Virus record (IMG/VR): IMGVR_UViG_3300010885_062288
Span: 1 to 28,513 of that record
Direction: 5' to 3' (one strand)
Length of the DNA: 28,513 nt
Origin: a virus
The notes under the pieces were generated by a model that was not told the origin of the DNA, did no database searches, and saw only the letters and a program-made list of their open reading frames with translations. The position numbers were made by a program, and so were the translations under genes. Below are positions 22,510 to 28,513 of the stretch, piece after piece. Positions within the stretch are counted from its first letter, which is position 1. Every line of letters starts with the position of its first letter.

Positions 22510-23255
22510 TTGTATTCTTTAAATTTTCTATATCCTCCAGATTTAAAAGGCTCTTTGTTCCATTTATTTAGTAACAAATCTCCTTGTTCATTCATATTTT
22601 TAGAAGTGTATTTTAACCGCTCTTCAGCATAAGCATTAGATTGGCCAGATTGATGAGCTATACAAGCTCCTGTATGAACTCCGTGATTAAATCCACATCT
22701 TTCTAAAGACATAATATAATCATTATCCTGATAAAAGAAGTAAAAAGTTTCATCTAAATAACCTATAGTGTTAAATATAGATCTTCTGCATGCAAATGAA
22801 CACCCAAACATGTGAAGAGAAACTTCGCTGCCATAATAAAGTTTGTTTTCAGAAGGAAGATACAATTTGCTATGCCTGTGCCAGTTTCTATCAACAGGGG
22901 AAATAGAGTGTACATTCAAATTAGAATTAAATTCATTAAGAATTGTTTGTAAGCAATTAGGTTCAACAATTAAATCATTATTTGGTCCAAATACAAATTC
23001 TGCTTCACATTTAGCTAAAGCAATATTATAAAATTTGTTATAATTAAATTGCTTATTGGGTTTAATAACCTCCACTTTAGGTTGATCATAACAGCCCTCA
23101 AAATCTGAATTAGTTTCAACTACAAAAATTTTATTAATAATATCATCAGCCGTATTAATATAAGAATTAATGCAATTTTTTGTTACATTGAATGTTTTAT
23201 TATCAACAACTAAAGATAAAACAATGATATCAAATTTGTTATTTAAATTGGTCAT
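22506..23255 (-). CDS. Glycosyltransferase family 2 protein
   Basis: This is a 249-residue GT-A enzyme. FDIIVLSLVV (8-17) is the first strand. FVFGPNNDLIVEP (88-98) holds Asn92-Asn93-Asp94 in place of the DxD metal motif. YLDETFYFFYQDNDYIMSLE (166-185) is the acceptor and catalytic-base region typical of rhamnosyltransferase-like GT2 proteins (usual form 'FDE-F-ED-D'). A Gln-Asp replaces the common Glu-Asp, so the catalytic base may be Asp177 or Asp179. It overlaps its upstream neighbour by 17 bases. Confidence 0.85.
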   Translation of the reverse strand: MTNLNNKFDIIVLSLVVDNKTFNVTKNCINSYINTADDIINKIFVVETNSDFEGCYDQPKVEVIKPNKQFNYNKFYNIALAKCEAEFVFGPNNDLIVEPNCLQTILNEFNSNLNVHSISPVDRNWHRHSKLYLPSENKLYYGSEVSLHMFGCSFACRRSIFNTIGYLDETFYFFYQDNDYIMSLERCGFNHGVHTGACIAHQSGQSNAYAEERLKYTSKNMNEQGDLLLNKWNKEPFKSGGYRKFKEYK

Positions 23256-24015
23256 ACAAAAACGTCTCTAATGGTTTGATTACATCATATTGATGGAGAA
23301 CATAAGGTTCTCTGTTATTAATTGTTACTTTGTCCTTATCTAAAGTCACTACAGAATTTTCAAAATGAGCTAAATTAGCTATTTCTAAATTGTTCAATAT
23401 ATTATATCTAATTTTATCAAAATATATTACTTTGTTTAAGGAAGCTTGATCAATATTTTGATAATTGCCAATTCGGGAAATAATTTGTGTCATATCGGCA
23501 CACATTTCTTTAAGTAACGCCGTAGCTCCAGCTAGTTCTCCTAAAATACTTCCGCCATTTAGTATTTCGTATTTTTTTAACAAATTATATACATCAGAAT
23601 TATAACATAAATTAATCCAAGTAGTATTAGTTCGACAGTTAGATATTAAAAAATTTTCACTAGTTACATACGGTTTTGAATCTATTATTAATTTAAATAG
23701 ATTTTTTTGAAAACAAAGATCTGTAAAGTCACACAAATACACTTTTGAACTTTTACAATAATGTTTACAATACAAATAAAAGAAAATAACCTTTAAAGTA
23801 TAAGGAGAAATTGTAACATCTACGTTGAATTGTTTAGCTATTTCATCAGATTCAATAATATTGACATCATTTGTTTTTAAAAAGTCTATTAATTCTGGAC
23901 TCAAATTTGAGCTGATAATTGTTAGTTTATCACAAAATCTCCTAGCACTTTTTACAAAAACCTTAATACCACTGTTTAATTTATATCCTTTTCCAAAAGT
24001 AATAATTTCGTTCAT
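23239..24015 (-). CDS. Putative GT-A glycosyltransferase with a DxTD motif
   Basis: The 258-residue protein has VYLCDFTDLCFQKNLF (92-107), in which Asp96-x-Thr-Asp99 takes the place of the DxD metal-binding motif. The pattern 'V-x-x-x-D-x-x-D-x-x-F-Q' is common in GT8-like and related nucleotide-sugar transferases. Further on, NGGSILGE and NYQNIDQASLNKV fit the GxxxG and DQ-x-x-x-N features of such enzymes. The start ATG overlaps the upstream GT2 stop by 4 bases. The sugar is unknown. It could also be a related non-catalytic domain, but the DxTD and DQ features favour an active enzyme. Confidence 0.7.
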   Translation of the reverse strand: MNEIITFGKGYKLNSGIKVFVKSARRFCDKLTIISSNLSPELIDFLKTNDVNIIESDEIAKQFNVDVTISPYTLKVIFFYLYCKHYCKSSKVYLCDFTDLCFQKNLFKLIIDSKPYVTSENFLISNCRTNTTWINLCYNSDVYNLLKKYEILNGGSILGELAGATALLKEMCADMTQIISRIGNYQNIDQASLNKVIYFDKIRYNILNNLEIANLAHFENSVVTLDKDKVTINNREPYVLHQYDVIKPLETFLYDQFK

Positions 24016-24866
24016 TTTCTTTTCTTTCTTAATTCTTTAAGGATTTGTACTACTTGATCTTCTGTATGAAGAGGGGGTTGGTTTGGATAATAACCATGTT
24101 TTTTCTTGTAAATTTCTCTACCAACAGCTACCTTTTTCATCCACTCCGTCTTGTCTTTAGCAATAGAAGAATTTTCAATTGCTCCTGGAGCTTCTTCAAT
24201 TAGTTCGTGACTATTTGCTAAATCAGCAAACCACCAAAAAGGAGGATGGTATCCAGCTTTAATAATATAATTTGTGCTAGACACGTGCTCCCAACAATTG
24301 TCAAAATCCTCGCACATATAACCTAAACCTTGTTCTAGCAACGTTTTTGTAAAAAAAGAAAACATTGCTACCGTGTGCTCATACAGAGCAATCTTGCACG
24401 TTTTATAATCTACAATTAATTTTGGATTTGGTTCTGATTTTTCGTCCAGCAAATGTCTGTTGTGTAAATCAAAATTTTTAATAGTTTGTTTGCGATTAAA
24501 AGGAGATCCTGGACCATAGTTAAAATGATGAATTCCACTGACCTTATAAGCTTCTACGTATTTCTGAAAAATTGACTCATCTTTAATAACCATATCATCT
24601 TCAATAATAAAAATATAATCACAATTTTGATTAAGAAGATGCTTCATTGCTCTATTTTTAGATTTAGCTACTCCCTGATTAGTTTCATTTTGAAGCCATA
24701 TACCAAAAGATAAAGAAAATTCTTCAATAGGTTTTCCGTCGTTTACTACAACCAATTCGTTAATAACATCTCTGCAGGGATCTAAACTTTTTAAGAGGCC
24801 CTGTAAATAAGGAAGTCTTTCATGCGTAACAATACCAACGCCTATTTTTTCTTGCTTTTTACTCAT
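24012..24866 (-). CDS. Glycosyltransferase family 2 protein
   Basis: This is a 284-residue GT-A enzyme. IGVGIVTHERLPYLQGLLKS opens the fold, ELVVVNDG (37-44) binds the nucleotide, and NQGVAKSKNRAMKHLL (63-78) is the conserved 'N-x-G-x-x-x-x-x-N-x-A' helix. IFIIEDDMVI (85-94) carries Glu89-Asp90-Asp91 as the DxD-type metal site. It ends in a basic tail (KELRKKRK). It overlaps the gp47 stop by 8 bases and is the first gene of the glycan block, so it is co-expressed with the recombination genes unless an internal promoter is used. The acceptor is unknown. Confidence 0.88.
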   Translation of the reverse strand: MSKKQEKIGVGIVTHERLPYLQGLLKSLDPCRDVINELVVVNDGKPIEEFSLSFGIWLQNETNQGVAKSKNRAMKHLLNQNCDYIFIIEDDMVIKDESIFQKYVEAYKVSGIHHFNYGPGSPFNRKQTIKNFDLHNRHLLDEKSEPNPKLIVDYKTCKIALYEHTVAMFSFFTKTLLEQGLGYMCEDFDNCWEHVSSTNYIIKAGYHPPFWWFADLANSHELIEEAPGAIENSSIAKDKTEWMKKVAVGREIYKKKHGYYPNQPPLHTEDQVVQILKELRKKRK

Positions 24867-25923
24867 ATGATGTTTGACATAGCTTATACAATTCTAAACA
24901 TTTGTCAAGTACTTCCTTTTTTGTAGCTCGGGTTTCTACGTGTTCTACAAATTCTTGAAATGCTGTCTCAATATCAATTGATAATTTTTTAACATCGTTA
25001 GTACTAGTCTGAGCAGCATCTAATATATTAAATTCAGTTCTACACTGCAAAGGATTATATTGAGTCAATTTAGACACAAGTAAGTCGAGAGTCAGAGCAT
25101 CCAATTTAGTATCAACATATATACTAATAATATTGTCTTTGATAATTGCTGGAAGATCTTTGTATTGTTTCTGAATAAGTTCAGAAATTTTCAAGCGATA
25201 GTGTTTAGGAGTGACGGTGTTTTCAACAAACTTGATGTTATTTAAATTATCTAAATCTATAATAGATACTCCTTTTAATTGACCTCGGTCTCCAAAGTCC
25301 ATTTCGTAAGGAGCTCCAGTATATAATATATATTTGTTATCATACATTCTGCAATCTCTAGTATGAAAATGTCCAGTAACAATTGCATCAGCTTTTTCTA
25401 ATAAAGAAGAAGGAGACTCTCCATGTTCGCAAATTCTGTTTGCTGTCATTTTAAAATTAATAATGTCAAAATGCCCTACTAACATATCAACTTTTTTTAA
25501 CTCCTTCACGTTAGTTTTCCATGGACAAAATGTTATTAACTTTTCTCCAGCTTTAATAGTAGTTGGAGTCGTGTAAACAAATATATTATCTCGCGCAAGA
25601 ATTTCTACGGAATTTACTTCAACAGTAGAAGATAAAAAAGCATCATGATTGCCTGGAAGTATATGAATTTGATAATCTTTAAGAATGTCAAAAAATCTTT
25701 TAGCCGCATGAAGTGTATTGACTCCTATTTCGTGTCTGTCATGAAATACATCACCAGCAAAAAAGATAGTATCTAATTTGTTATCTATCATTACAGAGTT
25801 AATCCACGATGCAACATCAATACAAATGTTGTGCCACGTTTGGGAATTTTGATGAACTCCCAAATGTAAATCAGAAAAAAATAATACTTTATTGTTTTTA
25901 GGATTAATCTGCAATTGAATCAT
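24859..25923 (-). CDS. gp47: Recombination endonuclease subunit, Mre11/SbcD-like
   Basis: This is the metal-dependent nuclease partner of gp46. The motifs of calcineurin-like phosphoesterases are in order: FFSDLHLG (15-22), FFAGDVFHDR (54-63), PGNHDAF (90-96), LVGHFD (148-153) and VTGHFHTR (182-189). I prefer ATG 25923 (354 residues; begins MIQLQINPKNNKVLFF) over a TTG at 25953 or ATG 25938, because it is close to the length of T4 gp47 (339) and to the first beta strand. With this start it overlaps the gp55 gene by 20 bases. Downstream come glycosyltransferases and not gene 46, which is unusual. Confidence 0.94.
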   Translation of the reverse strand: MIQLQINPKNNKVLFFSDLHLGVHQNSQTWHNICIDVASWINSVMIDNKLDTIFFAGDVFHDRHEIGVNTLHAAKRFFDILKDYQIHILPGNHDAFLSSTVEVNSVEILARDNIFVYTTPTTIKAGEKLITFCPWKTNVKELKKVDMLVGHFDIINFKMTANRICEHGESPSSLLEKADAIVTGHFHTRDCRMYDNKYILYTGAPYEMDFGDRGQLKGVSIIDLDNLNNIKFVENTVTPKHYRLKISELIQKQYKDLPAIIKDNIISIYVDTKLDALTLDLLVSKLTQYNPLQCRTEFNILDAAQTSTNDVKKLSIDIETAFQEFVEHVETRATKKEVLDKCLELYKLCQTSYE

Positions 25924-26395
25924 GTTGATTAGAATCATCGTTTGAATAACCAATTATATTTTTTCTTGCAGGAATATAACCACTACATACATTGTCTTCG
26001 TATATCTCTTGTTGATATCGCTTTAGTGTATCAAAATCTTTTTTTGATTTTTTAATACAATTTTGAAAAGCATGATAAGCCACTTTTGTAAAATATGAAA
26101 ATGGATTGTAACCTTCTCCACATTTAAACCTCTTTCTCCTCAGAGCAGTCATCATTTTAACAATAGCATCTCCTTGCATTTCAGTCTTAAAGCTGTATGA
26201 ATAAAAATTTCTAGCAAGACCCAGGCGCACAGCAATCATTTGTATCATTTCAGCTAACTTGTCCGATATAGTATCTGTATTTGAGGCGTAATATTCAATT
26301 ATTAGAGTCTCCATTTCAATTGGATCAATATACACGTCTTTTAACTCTTCTTTGGTTCTTGTAACTCTTTTTTGAGGATTTGGACTCTCAGTCAT
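25904..26395 (-). CDS. gp55: Late-gene sigma factor, gp55-like
   Basis: This small sigma factor directs host RNA polymerase to late promoters (TATAAATA in T4) and works with the clamp. The 163-residue protein (T4: 185) keeps the region 2-like helices. KTEMQGDAIVKMMTAL (70-85) matches the '-D-C-V-x-K-M-' core helix, and YNPFSYFTKVAYHAFQNCIK (96-115) matches the NPFSYFT-YHAF signature of gp55. A polar tail replaces the rest. The presence of gp55 and a clamp gene in the same window agrees with the late-promoter-like motifs seen before several start codons. It lies between uvsW and gp47. Confidence 0.92.
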   Translation of the reverse strand: MTESPNPQKRVTRTKEELKDVYIDPIEMETLIIEYYASNTDTISDKLAEMIQMIAVRLGLARNFYSYSFKTEMQGDAIVKMMTALRRKRFKCGEGYNPFSYFTKVAYHAFQNCIKKSKKDFDTLKRYQQEIYEDNVCSGYIPARKNIIGYSNDDSNQHDSIAD

Positions 26396-26421
26396 ATGTT
26401 GTTCATTATATTTGTATTAGT

Positions 26422-27864
26422 TTATTTTTCAACAAGCTTTGTTGTAGATAGTGGTATATTTTCAGATTGATATAATTTTTTTCTTTCCTCGTAATGTTTG
26501 TATCCGTAAGTTAAACACACATCTGCAATGTCAAATATAGTTGCAATCTCTTTTGTATGATGTAAACGTAAACTTCTCCCAATTGATTGGATGATCTTAA
26601 TACGGGCTTTTCCAATAGAAGCAAAAACGATATTATGAAGATTCTTAATAGAAATACCAGTCGAAAAAATATTTGATATTGCAATGCATACAACGTTTGT
26701 AGATTCTTCCATAATTTCTTTCATTTTTTCTCGTTCTTCAACTTCAACAGAACCTTGAATAAAATAAACTTGTTTGTCCGTATAAGATTTAAAATATTGC
26801 AAGAGATACTCTCCGTGAACAATGCGATCAACTAGTACCAAAGTGTTAGTTTTTAATTTATTGACTATTTTAGCCATAACGGAATTTCTATACTCGTTAG
26901 TATGAAGCCATTCAGTCTCTTCGGTGTATCCCGCAGTAGGTTCGGCCATAGAGGGTCTGGTAAACTCCGGAATATTTTTATATTCTATTTCGAGTCCAAC
27001 CACCTTAACATTAGAAATAAATTTGTCTTGTCTTAAATCTATAGAAAGTTTTTCATAAATTACTGGTCCAAAAATTCTATTAATAGACCATTTATCAAAA
27101 TTGTTCTCAGGTAAAGAGCCAGTAAACCCAAATTTATGTTTAGCTTTTAATCCTTTAACAAGCTTAGCTATTTTATCTGCGGTTGAAATTTTGTGGACTT
27201 CGTCGCATACAACTACATTAAATTTATCAAGTACAGAAATATTTTGAGTTTTAGAAAGCAAAATTTGATTATTTGCAATTACAATTGAGGTAGATTGATA
27301 TTCATGACTTCCCGTCCATCTCGAAATGAGATTAGATTCAATTCCATATTCTATAAAATCTTTATACGTCTGCTCTACGAGTTGAATGTTTGGTACTAAA
27401 ATTAGCACGTTATACTTTTTCTGCAAAACTACAGTGGAAGCAATTAAAGCAATAGTAAGAGTTTTGCCAGCTGAAGTGGGTAGAACAATTACTCCATAGC
27501 CGTTAAGAAGAGCTTTTGTAGCAGAATCTAATTGATAATCCCTAGGTGTAAGACTCAGCTGCTCGGGTTCAATAGCTATACGACCAGGAAATAACCTATC
27601 ATTTAGTTCCTTATTAATTTTAATCTGTAAAGAAGGAAAGTTGAAAAGAATATTATCACATATAACTTTAAAAAAAGGAGCGTCAAAATGTCCTTTGTTT
27701 GTAATAGCATATTTTCGAACGGGCATGTTAGATCTACCTGTTCGACGCCGCATAAAAACAAGAGCTTTATCTTCAACAGAAAACAGCTCTCTAATCTGAT
27801 TTAAATATTCAGAAACAATTTGTGGTTTTCTTGCCACAGTATCATAAACAAACTCAACAATCAT
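26422..27864 (-). CDS. uvsW: ATP-dependent helicase, superfamily 2 (UvsW)
   Basis: UvsW unwinds R-loops and branched DNA and switches replication from origin use to recombination. The 480 residues (T4: 503) show the SF2 motifs: Q-like PRDYQLDSA (107-115), Walker A PTSAGKT (129-135), motif Ia VPNIQLVEQT, DEVH (221-224), GFTGSL (246-251), motif V STGISI (401-406) and motif VI QSIGRSLR (426-433). The N-terminal ~100 residues form the small DNA-binding domain. Its start shares a base with the uvsY stop (TAATG), so the two are translationally coupled. Confidence 0.93.
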   Translation of the reverse strand: MIVEFVYDTVARKPQIVSEYLNQIRELFSVEDKALVFMRRRTGRSNMPVRKYAITNKGHFDAPFFKVICDNILFNFPSLQIKINKELNDRLFPGRIAIEPEQLSLTPRDYQLDSATKALLNGYGVIVLPTSAGKTLTIALIASTVVLQKKYNVLILVPNIQLVEQTYKDFIEYGIESNLISRWTGSHEYQSTSIVIANNQILLSKTQNISVLDKFNVVVCDEVHKISTADKIAKLVKGLKAKHKFGFTGSLPENNFDKWSINRIFGPVIYEKLSIDLRQDKFISNVKVVGLEIEYKNIPEFTRPSMAEPTAGYTEETEWLHTNEYRNSVMAKIVNKLKTNTLVLVDRIVHGEYLLQYFKSYTDKQVYFIQGSVEVEEREKMKEIMEESTNVVCIAISNIFSTGISIKNLHNIVFASIGKARIKIIQSIGRSLRLHHTKEIATIFDIADVCLTYGYKHYEERKKLYQSENIPLSTTKLVEK

Positions 27865-28277
27865 TAGGTAGTTTCTAAAGTTATAATTTTAGTAAGATTA
27901 TTCATACCATATTGGGTATCTCTTAAATTGGCTTCCACTTTAGAAAGGTATTCAACAAGAAGTTCGTTGTTGGTAATTTCCTCCTCTATTTTTTGCATTA
28001 TTTCGTGCTGAGAAATTGAATCAGCAATTGTTTTTGGACTTAATCCAATTGGAGATTCATGTTCAAGTTTAACTCTTAGAGCCTTATTTGCTTTTTCTTT
28101 TGTTTTTTTAAGTTTATTAATTTGCTGTTTATGAAACATAAGCCGTCCCACCCAATAATGACGAACGGAAGGTAAAGACATTTGAGCATCTTTCATATTA
28201 AGTTCATCAATTTTAAGAAACTCTTCTATCTTTTGATGATACTCTTGAAATAGATCTATAGAAGTCTTTTCACTCAT
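27864..28277 (-). CDS. uvsY: Recombination mediator UvsY
   Basis: This 137-residue protein has exactly the length of T4 UvsY, which loads UvsX on gp32-coated DNA. It is highly charged and helical throughout. VRHYWVGRLMFHKQQINKLK (38-57) is followed by a basic stretch (KTKEKANKALRVKLEHES), then SPKTIADSISQHEIMQKIEE and a C-terminal helical segment ending NNLTKIITLE. The fold is mainly judged from length, helical layout and its place directly before uvsW, as in many T4-like phages, so the call is good but not certain. It is the first recognised minus-strand gene from the right. No Shine-Dalgarno sequence is seen before its ATG. Confidence 0.82.
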   Translation of the reverse strand: MSEKTSIDLFQEYHQKIEEFLKIDELNMKDAQMSLPSVRHYWVGRLMFHKQQINKLKKTKEKANKALRVKLEHESPIGLSPKTIADSISQHEIMQKIEEEITNNELLVEYLSKVEANLRDTQYGMNNLTKIITLETT

Positions 28278-28462
28278 TGTTTAAACATAATACTCTATAA
28301 AAGAAAAAGATCTACTCAAAATTTCCCCTTTATAAGCTCTTTAAAGTACTTCCGGAAATTCAGATCGAAGGAGGGAGGTCCCCCATTATTGGGAAAACCT
28401 CCGATCTTTGATATTCCGTATAAAACGAGTCTCAGTCGGGTTAACAAGCTTCAAAAAATCCT
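28278..28462. other. Intergenic region right of uvsY with a strong hairpin
   Basis: This is the only larger non-coding stretch of the window. It is GC-richer than the rest in places. It holds the hairpin at 28363-28406, a palindrome TTCCGGAA (about 28351-28358), and TATAAAA on the plus strand at 28419-28425. On the minus strand TATAGA and TATTAT occur shortly before uvsY, but no clear -35 box at usual spacing was found. It may serve divergent transcription. Confidence 0.5.
28363..28406 (-). ncRNA. Stable hairpin, possible structured RNA or leader element
   Basis: On the minus strand GATCG pairs with CGATC as an outer stem, and GGAGGT with ACCTCC as an inner stem. The inner stem is extended by CCC with GGG plus T-G pairs around an AATAAT loop, with one bulge and an internal loop on the 3' side. 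The G-T pairs exist only in the minus-strand RNA, which suggests that this strand is transcribed. No U-run follows, so it is not a standard terminator. Whether it is an independent RNA or part of the uvsY leader is unknown. Confidence 0.4.
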
Positions 28463-28513
28463 ATGATTAATATGCCCCCTCGGTTGTCCTATAAGGGCTG
28501 GCTTGAGCGGTCC
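28463..28513 (+). CDS. Possible start of a divergent plus-strand gene (runs off right edge)
   Basis: An open frame begins with ATG 28463 (MINMPPRLSYKGWLERS) or ATG 28472 (MPPRLSYKGWLERS) and stays open to the last base. The codons are GC-richer than the surrounding DNA, and a TATAAAA box lies about 38 bases before the first ATG. Seventeen codons are too few to identify a product or to exclude chance. If real, this is the only plus-strand gene in the window. Confidence 0.3.
   Translation, partial: MINMPPRLSYKGWLERS

Noticed and set aside
25924-25953. TTG or upstream ATG start for gp47
   Set aside because: These would add residues before the first beta strand and increase overlap with the gp55 gene; ATG 25923 is sufficient.
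28468-28513. End of a minus-strand gene entering from the right (TAQASPYRTTEGAY then stop)
   Set aside because: The short frame has no known ending motif. The plus-strand frame is equally open and has a start codon, so neither is proven and the minus one was not listed.
1-28513. tRNA genes, CRISPR arrays, insertion sequences, attachment sites
   Set aside because: Reading both strands showed no cloverleaf with CCA-type ends, no regularly spaced repeats, no transposase or integrase gene and no terminal inverted repeats.

Overview
The window is about 28.5 kb of an AT-rich tailed-phage genome. Gene content and order mark it as a T4-like myovirus of the distant type usually met in marine or environmental data. 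The host cannot be named. Almost no gene has a Shine-Dalgarno sequence, so the host or phage may start translation in another way. All recognised genes lie on the minus strand and are read from the right end to the left; a possible divergent gene starts at the extreme right. No tRNA, CRISPR array, insertion sequence or integrase was seen.

In transcription order the layout is as follows. 28.3-24.9 kb holds recombination and late-transcription genes: uvsY, uvsW, a gp55-type late sigma factor and gp47 nuclease. 24.9-20.05 kb is a tightly overlapping block of five glycosyltransferase-like genes and a methyltransferase, placed between gp47 and its partner gp46. 20.0-18.2 kb is gp46, followed by two more glycosyltransferases (18.2-15.96 kb). 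15.9-11.8 kb is the replicative family B DNA polymerase, broken into two genes. The first ends in an N-intein, the second begins with a C-intein, and a free-standing Vsr-like homing endonuclease sits between them. 11.8-11.2 kb has two small unknown genes and then an intrinsic terminator. 11.1-7.8 kb is uvsX, the gp41 helicase and a DHH phosphoesterase. 7.8-5.2 kb has two overlapping unknown genes, gp32 single-strand binding protein and GTP cyclohydrolase I. 5.2-3.2 kb has a frameshifted gene, the sliding clamp and two small genes. 3.2-0 kb is the large terminase, a tail-tube-like protein and the start of the tail sheath, which runs off the left edge.

Together the genes form the replication-recombination core (polymerase, clamp, helicase, SSB, UvsX/Y/W, gp46/47) with its late-transcription factor, leading into packaging and tail genes. 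The sugar-transfer island could modify the virion, phage DNA or host surface. The most striking feature is the polymerase. Its two halves can form an active enzyme only by trans-splicing exactly at the catalytic YGDTD/S motif. A second lead is a motif, YTAAWTAC followed by four bases and then ATG, found before at least four start codons. It resembles the T4 late promoter and would give nearly leaderless late messages.
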